In this document: in pieces, positions 54,410 to 62,622 of the stretch | Layout: every line of letters starts with the position of its first letter | Position numbering within the stretch: the first letter of the stretch is position 1 | From: Polaribacter irgensii 23-P | GTDB lineage: Bacteria > Bacteroidota > Bacteroidia > Flavobacteriales > Flavobacteriaceae | Reading direction: 5' to 3' | NCBI RefSeq assembly: GCF_000153225.1 | Contig: NZ_CH724148.1 | Location: forward strand, 1,816,842 to 1,880,841 | DNA length: 64,000 bases | Notes under the pieces: generated by a model | Databases searched by the model: none | What the model was told of the DNA's origin: nothing | Seen by the model: only the letters and a program-made list of their open reading frames with translations | Program-made: the position numbers and the translations under genes

Positions 54410-55234
54410 ATGAGATCACTTTATACAGTTCTATTAATACTCATTGTAGCAACTTCTTTTGCACAAAATAATTTTCAAGGTAAAGCTACTTATATGTCTA
54501 AGACAAGTATGGACATGAGTAGATTTGGGAAGATGAGTGAACAGCAGAAAAAAGAGAGAATGGCACGTATGAAAAGTTTTTTAGAAAAGACATATACATT
54601 GACATTTAACAAAACAGCATCTAGCTTTAAAGAGGAAGTGAAGCTGGCAGCTCCTGGATCTTCTGGACCAAGTTGGGGAAGAAGTAATGGGCAGGGTTCC
54701 ATTTACAAAAACACCAAAGAAAGTAAGATGATAGAAGATGTAGAGCAGTTTAGCAAACGTTTTTTAGTCATTGAAGACATGGCACAGTTCCAGTGGGAAA
54801 TGGGCGTGGAAACAAAGAAAATAGGACAATATATCTGCTATAAAGCAACGCTTGTAAAAGAGGATACCACCATCGATTGGGGAGGTATTTTTAGTAGTAG
54901 TGCTAAAAAGAAAGATAGTACGAATTCCAAAGAGGCAATTCCAGCCAAAAAGATGTTGACAGTTATCGCTTGGTATACCCCTCAAATTCCAGTGAGTACT
55001 GGACCAGATACCTATTACGGTTTACCTGGATTAATCTTAGAAATAAATGCGGGTAGAACAACGATGTTGTGCGTTGAAGTTGCTATTAATTCAAAAGAAT
55101 TATTAGAAATAGAGGCTCCAAGCAAAGGAAAAGAAGTTTCTAGAGAAGAATATAATGAGATTGTGAAAACAAAAACAGAGGAATTAAAAGAACGTTTTCA
55201 AAGCAGACGAAATCGAGGAGGACGAAGAAATTAA
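54410..55234 (+). CDS. GLPGLI family secreted protein (second copy)
   Basis: The 274-residue protein has a signal peptide (cleavage near TSFAQ). It shows the same order as the first copy: FQGKATYMSKTS, a Met/Lys-rich helix (MSEQQKKERMARMKSF), IGQYICYKATL, AWYTPQIPVSTGPDTY and the hallmark YYGLPGLILEINAG near 204. The C-terminus is Arg/Gly-rich (RFQSRRNRGGRRN). Likely a paralogue from local duplication, diverged in the first third. It is followed after 32 bp by the outer-membrane barrel gene, so they are co-transcribed. Confidence 0.92.
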   Translation: MRSLYTVLLILIVATSFAQNNFQGKATYMSKTSMDMSRFGKMSEQQKKERMARMKSFLEKTYTLTFNKTASSFKEEVKLAAPGSSGPSWGRSNGQGSIYKNTKESKMIEDVEQFSKRFLVIEDMAQFQWEMGVETKKIGQYICYKATLVKEDTTIDWGGIFSSSAKKKDSTNSKEAIPAKKMLTVIAWYTPQIPVSTGPDTYYGLPGLILEINAGRTTMLCVEVAINSKELLEIEAPSKGKEVSREEYNEIVKTKTEELKERFQSRRNRGGRRN

Positions 55235-55266
55235 TTAGAATATTTTTAGTTGTTTAAAATATAAAT

Positions 55267-58020
55267 ATGAAAAAAATACTATTTATTGCTGTCTTTATGA
55301 CAGCTGCAGTCGCATCCGCACAGATTGAATATACTGGAATTGTAAAAGATTCAGTTGGCAATCCTTTAGAAATGGCAAATGTCATTGCCATAGATACGGT
55401 GGCTAAAAAAATTGCATCGTATGGTTTTACAGATTCAAAAGGGAACTTTAAATTAGAGTTGAATAGGAATACTACATATAATGTTAAAATTAGTTACATT
55501 GGCTTTAAAGAAATTAGTGCTTTTGTAAAAACAAATACATCAAATAAGCGCGAGAACTTCGCGATGTATGAAGATAATATGTTAGCGGGCATAGAAATAA
55601 TTTCTAAAATGCCCATTACGATTAGTGGAGATACCATTATTTACAATGCTGATTCTTTTAAAAATGGTTCTGAGAGAAAATTAGAAGATGTTCTTAAGAA
55701 GTTACCAGGAGTAGAAATTAATGCCGCAGGCCAGATTGAAGTTGAAGGCAAAGCGGTTGAAAAGATATTGATAGATGGAAAAGAATTTTTTAGTGGAGAT
55801 ACAAAACTGGCGACCAAAAATATTCCCTCAAGCGCAGTGGATAAAATTCAAATCTTAAGAAATTATTCAAATGTTAGTCAACTAAGTGGTGTTCAGAATA
55901 ACCAAGACCGGGTGGCAATAAATATTAAATTAAAAGAAGGTAAAAAGAATTTTTGGTTCGGGGATATAACCCTAGGGGCAGGAAATTCGACCGATACAGA
56001 ATTGTATTTGTTTCAACCGAAATTATTTTACTACACGCCAAAGTTTACTCTAAACGTAATAGGGGATGTAAATAATATTGGGGATGTTGTGTTGAGTAGA
56101 AGAGATTTAAGAAGTTTTGGAGGAAATTTCCAAAGTCAGAGTCCCTCAAATGGTACGAATATTAGTATTGCAGACGGAGGAATCGGTTTTTTAAATGCAA
56201 ATGCAAGAAATGCAAATAAGATAGAAACAAAATTATCGGCTTTTAACTACAGTTATTCTCCAAATAAAAAATTAGATTTGAGTGGTTTTTTAATTTGGTC
56301 AGGTAACACCAATGGTCAAAAAAGCAACAATACAATCAACTATAATGACATTGATGCTGAAGATGATTTTGTTCAGAATACTACCGACCAGACAAGCAAT
56401 ACCGGTTTATTTCGCTTTAGTACTGTGTATAAGAAAGATTTTAACAATCAATTAAATTATGATGTTACCGGTCGTTTTTCTAATGAATTTAGAGAAGATG
56501 CTGTAAACTCCAGAGTTTTGGGAGCAATTTCAGAAAGAGAAGGTGCAACACCCTTTAAAATAAATCAGAATTTAAGTTATTTTTATACTTTAGGAGAGAA
56601 AAGTATTTTTGCGCTGGAAGTGCAGCATTTACTGCAGGACGAAGATCCTTTTTATATCGCTTCTTTAGAAAACGATCCTTCGAACAACGAAGCTGAAGAC
56701 AATGATGGATTTGACGATGCAGCAGCAACGTTAGGATTAAATAGGTCCAACCCTTTTTATAACTTACAACAAGACAGAAAGATACAGTCAAATCAGTTAG
56801 ACGCAAAGCTTGATTACTATTATATTTTGAATCAAAAAAGCAACTTGAACTTTGTTGCTGGAACCATTCGAAGCACTCAAAATTTTGATTCCCGTTTCTT
56901 TCAACTTTTAGACAACGGTGATGAATTTAATCCAAACCCAACAATTGCAGGGATTTCTGATCCCAAAACAACAAATGATACCAACTATAATTTTACAGAC
57001 ATTTATGGAGGACTGCGGTATCGGGTAAAAAGTGGAATTTTTACATTTACTCCGGGGTTTACCATGCATTCGTATATGACAAACAATACGCAATACGGAG
57101 GTTTAGAATATTTAGAATCAAACTTTACGCAACTACTGCCAGAGTTCGAAGTAATTGCTCAATTTAAAAGGAGTCAAAGTTTAACCATGACTTACAAACA
57201 AGAGGTTAATTTTATAGACGTAAATAAAATTGCTAGGGGAATCGTTGCCAATAGTTATAATTCTTTTTTTGCGGGAAATTTTGACCTAAACAATGCAAGT
57301 TTTCACAACGTTGCACTCAGGTACTCTAGCTTCAATTTATTCAATGCAAGCAATGTATTTGCCAGAGTGAGCTATCGAAAAACGATAGATCAGGTGGTAA
57401 ATAATTTTAATTTTATTCGAAATTCTGTAGTGGCTACCACTACAAGTTTAAATTCACCGGAGGACAATGAAACATTTTCAGCTTTTGGTAGAGTAGGGAA
57501 AACAATTAAAAAGATAAAAATGTCTCTTGGGGGAAGCTTTAATTACAATAAGAATTATAGATTTAGAGGTGCTGGTGGTATTGAAAATAAAATTTACAAT
57601 CAAAATTTCAATACAAGTATTGGAACAAATTTCACAAAAGCACCCAATGTTAGTTTAAGATACAATGTGAGCTTTACCAATCAGCAAGATGCTTCTCTTC
57701 CTATTGATATCAAAAGTATTGTGCATGCTCCTTCGATAAATTTTGATGCGTACGTTTGGGACTCCTTAACAATAACTTCAGATTTTTCATTCAACGAAGT
57801 AAGGCAGAATGGAAGTGTTCAAAATTCATATAAAATATGGGATGCAAAATTAGCATATCGAAAAGACAGAGACGCGAAATGGGAATATGAGTTGGTAGGA
57901 AGTAATTTACTAGCAACGGGTTCCAGAGCTTCTGTGAATCAGAGTAATATTTCTTTCAATATAAATGAAACTTTTATTTTACCAAGATTTGTAAGTCTTA
58001 GAGTAAGATACCAATTATAA
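55267..58020 (+). CDS. outer-membrane receptor-like beta-barrel with carboxypeptidase-regulatory domain
   Basis: This 917-residue protein has a signal peptide (cleavage near VASAQ). Residues about 22-105 form the carboxypeptidase-regulatory-like domain (GIVKDSVGNPLEMANVIAID) common in Bacteroidota TonB-dependent receptors. A plug-like domain follows, with RKLEDVLKKLPGVEINAAG and KILIDGKEFFSGDTKLATK near 135-190. The rest (about 230-917) is a large barrel of Asn/Tyr-rich amphipathic strands ending in VSLRVRYQL. No clear TonB box is seen. It probably forms the pore or surface partner of the two GLPGLI proteins encoded just upstream. Confidence 0.9.
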   Translation: MKKILFIAVFMTAAVASAQIEYTGIVKDSVGNPLEMANVIAIDTVAKKIASYGFTDSKGNFKLELNRNTTYNVKISYIGFKEISAFVKTNTSNKRENFAMYEDNMLAGIEIISKMPITISGDTIIYNADSFKNGSERKLEDVLKKLPGVEINAAGQIEVEGKAVEKILIDGKEFFSGDTKLATKNIPSSAVDKIQILRNYSNVSQLSGVQNNQDRVAINIKLKEGKKNFWFGDITLGAGNSTDTELYLFQPKLFYYTPKFTLNVIGDVNNIGDVVLSRRDLRSFGGNFQSQSPSNGTNISIADGGIGFLNANARNANKIETKLSAFNYSYSPNKKLDLSGFLIWSGNTNGQKSNNTINYNDIDAEDDFVQNTTDQTSNTGLFRFSTVYKKDFNNQLNYDVTGRFSNEFREDAVNSRVLGAISEREGATPFKINQNLSYFYTLGEKSIFALEVQHLLQDEDPFYIASLENDPSNNEAEDNDGFDDAAATLGLNRSNPFYNLQQDRKIQSNQLDAKLDYYYILNQKSNLNFVAGTIRSTQNFDSRFFQLLDNGDEFNPNPTIAGISDPKTTNDTNYNFTDIYGGLRYRVKSGIFTFTPGFTMHSYMTNNTQYGGLEYLESNFTQLLPEFEVIAQFKRSQSLTMTYKQEVNFIDVNKIARGIVANSYNSFFAGNFDLNNASFHNVALRYSSFNLFNASNVFARVSYRKTIDQVVNNFNFIRNSVVATTTSLNSPEDNETFSAFGRVGKTIKKIKMSLGGSFNYNKNYRFRGAGGIENKIYNQNFNTSIGTNFTKAPNVSLRYNVSFTNQQDASLPIDIKSIVHAPSINFDAYVWDSLTITSDFSFNEVRQNGSVQNSYKIWDAKLAYRKDRDAKWEYELVGSNLLATGSRASVNQSNISFNINETFILPRFVSLRVRYQL

Positions 58021-58040
58021 GTGTCAAATTTTTTTAGTTG

Positions 58041-58072
58041 AAAAATGGCTCAATTTATATTGAGTCATTTTT
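58041..58072 (+). terminator. rho-independent terminator after the outer-membrane barrel gene
   Basis: AAAAATGGCTCAAT pairs with ATTGAGTCATTTTT (one G-U) around a 4-base loop, 20 bp after the stop. An ATG inside its left arm is in frame with the next gene but is not a credible start. Confidence 0.85.
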
Positions 58073-58095
58073 ATTTTCTTTCTTATTTTAGCAGC

Positions 58096-58854
58096 ATGAG
58101 TTTGTTAGCATCAAAATCTCCGCTATTCGCAGCTTTTAAAAGTCTCGGATTGCTCTTTTTGTTTATAATTTTCGGATTGTTTTTAGATAGCACTTGGATG
58201 GTGGCGATTACTGATAGTGCACAGACTTATGCCAATATTAGTATGGTGGTCGGTTTTTTGATTACTTTTTATTGTATCCACCAGCGTATAAGAGAGCAAA
58301 TGATATATGCGGTGATTATTGCTGTACTTGGAGAGTATTTATTTTCGATGTTTTTAGGAATGTACACTTATCGTTTAGAGAATATTCCACATTATATTCC
58401 TTTAGGACACGCGCTAGTATATGTTGGCGTTTTATACTTCTCAAAAGCCAGTTCTATCGTTAAAAATAAAACTAGCTTGGAGTATATATTTACAGCTTTC
58501 ATTCTTGTGTATGCATCTTTTTTCTTATTATTAAAGACGGATGTTTTTGGTTTTGCGATGACTGTAATAACACTCGTAATTCTTCGCAGGAGACCAAGAG
58601 AACGTTTGTTTTACTTAACAATGTACCTTACAGTAGCGTATTTAGAAATTATAGGAACAAGCTATGGTTGCTGGTGGTGGCCAACAAAAGCTTGGGATGT
58701 GATTCCCTTTTTGCCAAGTCACAATCCTCCGAGTGGTATTAGCCTTTTCTATTTTGCGTTGGACTTGGGTACTTTGTGGCTGTACAAAAAAAGGCATCCG
58801 GTCGCATGGTTAAGAATGAAAGAAATTAGAAAAATAAAGAGTTCGATTTGTTAG
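58096..58854 (+). CDS. multi-pass membrane protein of unknown function
   Basis: The ATG at 58096 (MSLLASKSPLFAAFKSLGLL) gives 252 residues; an upstream ATG at 58045 lies in the terminator of the preceding gene and is rejected. Seven or so membrane helices are visible, along with GCWWWPTKAWDVIPFLPSHN near the C-terminus. That aromatic loop is reminiscent of bacterial membrane proteins annotated as hypothetical next to lipid genes; I cannot assign a family. Nothing ties it to the gldA gene that starts 48 bp later except same-strand closeness. Confidence 0.75.
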   Translation: MSLLASKSPLFAAFKSLGLLFLFIIFGLFLDSTWMVAITDSAQTYANISMVVGFLITFYCIHQRIREQMIYAVIIAVLGEYLFSMFLGMYTYRLENIPHYIPLGHALVYVGVLYFSKASSIVKNKTSLEYIFTAFILVYASFFLLLKTDVFGFAMTVITLVILRRRPRERLFYLTMYLTVAYLEIIGTSYGCWWWPTKAWDVIPFLPSHNPPSGISLFYFALDLGTLWLYKKRHPVAWLRMKEIRKIKSSIC

Positions 58855-58902
58855 TTAAATGTATAAGTGCGGTATTTATTGAATTATAAACAGAAGAATG
58901 GC

Positions 58903-59796
58903 ATGTCTATAAATGTAGTTTCAGTATCAAAAAAGTATACAACAGAGAACGTATTGGATTCGGTTTCTTTTGCTGCACAGAAAGGTCAAATTATAGGTTT
59001 TTTAGGTCCAAACGGTGCTGGAAAGTCTACAATGATGAAAATTTTAACAGGGTATCTTAAACCCGATTCAGGGGCTGTTTTTGTAGATGAAATAGACGTA
59101 TTGAAAGATTCATTAGAAGCGCAGCGTATTCTTGGGTATTTACCAGAGCACAATCCATTATATGAAGAGATGTATGTGAGAGAATACTTGCAATTTCAAG
59201 CCACCATTTATAAGGTTGAAAAAGAACAAATAGAAAAGTGTATTGCACAAGTTGGTCTAGTAGGAGAAGCCCATAAAAAAATAAATGAACTCTCTAAGGG
59301 CTTTCAGCAAAGAGTTGGTTTGGCAGCAGCGATTTTACACAACCCTACAGTTTTAATATTAGATGAGCCAACAACAGGTTTAGATCCAAATCAATTGGTC
59401 GCGATACGAGCGTTGATTAAAATGTTGGGAAAAGACAAAACAATATTGCTTTCTACGCACGTCATGCAGGAAGTAGAGGCTGTTTGTGATCGTGTAATTA
59501 TTATAAAAAAAGGAAGGATTGTTCTAGATAAAAAACTTCTAGAATTGCAACAGAATGCAACTCAAGTAATAGAAGTAATTTTCAATGTTCCAATTGATGC
59601 GCAGGTGTTTTCTGTATTTAAAAAGTTGAATTCAGTTATAAATACAGTAGGCAATACCTGGAAGCTTACTTTTGATAACCAGGAAGATATGCGTTCAGAA
59701 GTATTTGATTTGGCCCAGGTAAATGGATTTAAAATACTTAGTTTACAGACACATCGGAAAAATTTAGAAACCTTATTTAGAGAAATTACACAATAG
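58903..59796 (+). CDS. gldA: gliding-motility ABC transporter ATPase GldA
   Basis: The ATG at 58903 (MSINVVSVSKKYTTENVLDS) gives 297 residues. The ATPase domain has Walker A GPNGAGKST near 37-45, signature LSKGFQQRVGLAAA, Walker B VLILDEPTTGLDPNQ and the switch LLSTHVMQEVEAVC. The C-terminal 75 residues form the extension typical of the GldA/NatA-like group. Together with GldF and GldG it forms an ABC complex required for flavobacterial gliding or surface secretion; those genes are not in this window. A general ABC-2 ATPase is the alternative. Confidence 0.85.
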   Translation: MSINVVSVSKKYTTENVLDSVSFAAQKGQIIGFLGPNGAGKSTMMKILTGYLKPDSGAVFVDEIDVLKDSLEAQRILGYLPEHNPLYEEMYVREYLQFQATIYKVEKEQIEKCIAQVGLVGEAHKKINELSKGFQQRVGLAAAILHNPTVLILDEPTTGLDPNQLVAIRALIKMLGKDKTILLSTHVMQEVEAVCDRVIIIKKGRIVLDKKLLELQQNATQVIEVIFNVPIDAQVFSVFKKLNSVINTVGNTWKLTFDNQEDMRSEVFDLAQVNGFKILSLQTHRKNLETLFREITQ

Positions 59797-59815
59797 GTTG
59801 TGTTGCAATGCTCTT

Positions 59816-60490
59816 CTATTTATTTTTGGATTCTGATTCCGCAATTAGCATTAAATATTCATATGCCTCAAACAAGGTAGGAAATACGTGGTGACTTCCT
59901 GCTTTTTTCAATTCTTCGTCAGTATACTGAGTGGCAATACCAATAGGAATCATTCCTGCAGATTTAGCAGCAGTGGTTCCTGTTAAGCTATCTTCAAAAA
60001 CCCAAATATTTTTAAAATCTTCAGGTTCAAAGCCCAAAGCTTCGGCCAACGTAATATAGGCCTCTGGAGCTGGTTTTGGTTTTACATAGTCTTGTACACC
60101 AAAAACAGTAGTAAAGTTTAAATTTAAGTGATGCACACTATTTTTTAAAAACTGCTTTGTTGCGTTGCTTGCAATTCCGTAAGGGAATGTATGCAGTGAT
60201 AAATAGGTTGTGAACTCGTGTACGCCAGGAAGTAATTTAGGAACTTTAAAATAACGATCGAGATGGATATCTTTTAGTTCGTACAATTCTTTAGTCCGTT
60301 TTTCTTCTCCTATTACAGAACAATAGTACTCAGCAATAACCATGGGAGATTTTCCAGCATGACTTCTGGGAAACGGCGCAATCTGCTGCTGAAAAAGTTC
60401 TTTGAAAGCCGACTCCCATGCGGAGCCGTGGCTTTCAGAACTATCAACAATTACACCATCAAAATCAAATAAGAATCCTTTTGGATGCAT
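59816..60490 (-). CDS. HAD superfamily hydrolase (beta-phosphoglucomutase-like)
   Basis: This 224-residue protein has motif I DFDGVIVDSSES (nucleophile Asp9), motif II GIASNATKQFLKN, motif III lysine in KPKPAPEAY and motif IV FEDSLTGTTAAKSAGM. The cap domain between motifs I and II is the helical C1 type. Members are sugar-phosphate phosphatases or phosphomutases. Substrate unknown. It follows the FAD-linked oxidase gene by 7 bp on the same strand, so co-transcribed. Confidence 0.93.
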   Translation of the reverse strand: MHPKGFLFDFDGVIVDSSESHGSAWESAFKELFQQQIAPFPRSHAGKSPMVIAEYYCSVIGEEKRTKELYELKDIHLDRYFKVPKLLPGVHEFTTYLSLHTFPYGIASNATKQFLKNSVHHLNLNFTTVFGVQDYVKPKPAPEAYITLAEALGFEPEDFKNIWVFEDSLTGTTAAKSAGMIPIGIATQYTDEELKKAGSHHVFPTLFEAYEYLMLIAESESKNK

Positions 60491-60497
60491 GGTCTCT

Positions 60498-61802
60498 TTA
60501 TTTTTCGTTAAAAATCTTTGCTAAGTACGGGTTTAAGAATTTATTGGTTGGATCCAATTCTTTTCTTAAAACTTTAAAATCTTCCCACTTACTATAGATT
60601 TTGGTAAGTTCAGCATCTTTTGCAGCAAAACGTTTTCCCCAATGAGGTTTTCCTCCGTACTTTAAAAATACTTTTTCAATACTTTTAAAAGCTTCGTATG
60701 TATCTGCAGTAGCTGCATTTCTTGAAACACAACCCATGGTTACCATATCTTCACTGTGTGCATAACTCAACCAAGAAGAATCCTTCTGTATGAAACGCAC
60801 ATCCATTGGTATGTGGATAAAAGACTTGTTTGACCATTTATTGATTTCTGCTTTCAGTTCTTCAAATACTTCGGGAAACTTATCCAAACCGATTGTCCAT
60901 TCTGATAATTCTATCGTGGATCCTCTAGATTTTGTTACTGTTGCCTGATATAAAGATCCTTTGTGCTCTTTTTTTGAACTAAAGAAAGCTTTGAATAAAA
61001 TCTTGTTTGCAATGGCAGTCATCCAAGGATATACATGCGAGTATTTATATAACACTTTCGAAGCGGTTCTTCGATGTTTTAAATATTTAGGACCAAGGTT
61101 TTCTGTAATTTCAGCATCAGGATCTATTTTGTCTCCAATAATTACGTATCCGTTGTCTGTATGGGGTAGCCATAAGATTCTTAGGAAATCGTGTTTTTTC
61201 AGGCGTTCTGAAATTTTTGGCAACCATTCAGAATCGTTCTCTGGGCCTTCTTTTACATGCAATGTGTATATTGGCTCACATTTAAATGTGATTTCAGAAA
61301 GCACACCAAGAACTCCCAAGGATACACGAACTGCATCTATTAATGGATCTTCTGCGGTTATTCTTTTCAGTGTTCCATCTGCGAACACGATGCTGCATTC
61401 TGTCACATATTCTGAAAGTAATTTTCCGCTTGTTCCGTGTGTACCTGTTGCCAATGCCCCTCCAAGGGTAATGGTATTGATATCTGGTAAACATGGAATA
61501 CACCAACCTTTCGATTCGATCGCCTCAAGTAAATCTCCTAAAATCACTCCTGACTGCGCTGTAATTGTCATTGCATCGTCATCATACGAAAGTATCTTAT
61601 TATAGGTGGTCATATCTACTAAAGTTTCTACACCCGAAGCAATATCCGCTGAGGATTGCTTAGTTCCAAAAAACTTTATTTTTTCTGACTCCTTTACTAC
61701 TTTTTGCAGATCTCGTTCGGATGTGATTTTGTAAAGTGTTTTGTAATTGTACTTTATATTATCATTCCAACTTTGCCAAACACCACTTTTTTCTTTTATC
61801 AT
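60498..61802 (-). CDS. FAD-linked oxidase of the D-arabinono-1,4-lactone oxidase family
   Basis: The 434-residue protein has an N-terminal PCMH FAD-binding domain (about 20-190) with SADIASGVETLVDMTTYNK, ITAQSGVILGDLLEAIESKG and GALATGTHGTSGK, and a C-terminal ALO domain ending GGKPHWGKRFAAKD and LDPTNKFLNPY. This is the aldonolactone/sugar-alcohol oxidase group (VAO family). It oxidises sugar lactones or alditols. With the adjoining HAD phosphatase it might act on a sugar or polyol phosphate after dephosphorylation (inference). No secretion signal. Confidence 0.93.
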   Translation of the reverse strand: MIKEKSGVWQSWNDNIKYNYKTLYKITSERDLQKVVKESEKIKFFGTKQSSADIASGVETLVDMTTYNKILSYDDDAMTITAQSGVILGDLLEAIESKGWCIPCLPDINTITLGGALATGTHGTSGKLLSEYVTECSIVFADGTLKRITAEDPLIDAVRVSLGVLGVLSEITFKCEPIYTLHVKEGPENDSEWLPKISERLKKHDFLRILWLPHTDNGYVIIGDKIDPDAEITENLGPKYLKHRRTASKVLYKYSHVYPWMTAIANKILFKAFFSSKKEHKGSLYQATVTKSRGSTIELSEWTIGLDKFPEVFEELKAEINKWSNKSFIHIPMDVRFIQKDSSWLSYAHSEDMVTMGCVSRNAATADTYEAFKSIEKVFLKYGGKPHWGKRFAAKDAELTKIYSKWEDFKVLRKELDPTNKFLNPYLAKIFNEK

Positions 61803-62103
61803 GTATCTTATTAAATTGACTACAAAAATAAGTCTATTGTACTTTTTTCAGATGTAAATTTTTCCATACGTTCTTAATTAGAATCAGTTTAAGTTAAAGT
61901 GGATTTCTTTTTATTTAACTTATTTTTTAGATTTCAACAGAATATATATATTTTCACAAAACGTATATTCCATGCAAAATTAAGAAATAATATATTTTAA
62001 GGCAGAAAAAACGGCATTAATTTCAAATTGTCTGAAGTATTTGTTTCGCCGACGACACTTTTGTCGCTCTTTAATTTTATTTTTGAATCAAATTATTTAA
62101 AAG
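61803..62103. other. AT-rich intergenic region
   Basis: It contains a minus-strand TATTTTTG (61823-61830) that suits the FAD-linked oxidase, a plus-strand TATTTTTG (62078-62085) 18 bases before the decayed gene at 62104, and a small CGACA/TGTCG dyad near 62053-62066. No gene. Confidence 0.45.
61823..61830 (-). promoter_or_regulatory. -7 promoter element for the FAD-linked oxidase operon
   Basis: TATTTTTG on the minus strand matches TAnnTTTG, 20 bases before the ATG at 61802. Confidence 0.45.
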
Positions 62104-62566
62104 ATGAAAAACAAGAGCAAACTTTTAATTTTAAAGGTGGAGTTTGAATCGGTTTTTGCCCTTTCTAAAACAAAACTATTAAATATTCTTTCAGAAAATC
62201 ACATTGGCGTACCTCAAAGAACCTTAGAAAGATATTTAATAGATTTAATTGATTCTTTTCTTATAGAATTTTCAAAGGATAAAAAGGTTGCATTCGAAAA
62301 AAATTAATTTGAAGTTCTTTTTAAACGCTACCGTGCAGACAATTGATAGTTTCGCATTATTTTGGGAAACGAAAATTGTATAAAATTCCTCATTTTTATA
62401 AAACATAAGAAAGTATAGAAGGAAAAGCAGTAATAAGTATCTATAAAAAGAGAAAGAGTTAAAAGAAATAACGGTTGTTTTTTCTGGAAGGAAAAATATC
62501 TTCTCTGATTTAGAAAATCACGAAAACTTAAATTGGGTTGAAAAATTAAAAGTCTTTAATGCCTAA
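62104..62566 (+). pseudogene. decayed gene with N-terminal helix-turn-helix-like part
   Basis: The first frame (62104-62307) encodes 67 residues with LSKTKLLNILSENHIGVPQ and RTLERYLIDL, a winged-HTH pattern as in DeoR/WYL-type regulators. A one-base shift at an A7 run (near 62296-62302) continues as NLKFFLNATVQTIDSFALFW, then another frame as KIPHFYKT, a TAA, and ESIEGKAVISIYKK. A last shift gives LKEITVVFSGRKNIFSDLEN up to the stop at 62566. At least three frame changes and a stop show a dead gene of about 150 codons. The promoter-like TATTTTTG 18 bases upstream is still present. Family of the C-terminal part unknown. Confidence 0.65.
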
Positions 62567-62574
62567 TTTTTTAA

Positions 62575-62612
62575 TTTCAGCCTCACAAATTTTTAAATTT
62601 GTGAGGCTGAAA
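62575..62612 (-). terminator. hairpin downstream of dnaE
   Basis: 16-bp perfect stem (TTTCAGCCTCACAAAT and its complement) with a 6-base AT loop, 11 bp past the dnaE stop. The T-tract beyond it is poor in both directions, so terminator function is probable but weaker. Confidence 0.65.
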
Positions 62613-62622
62613 AGCAGTACTA

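Noticed and set aside
60961..61605. 214-codon open frame on the plus strand
   Set aside because: Lies wholly opposite the FAD-linked oxidase gene, has no family resemblance and mirrors its codon pattern; a shadow frame.
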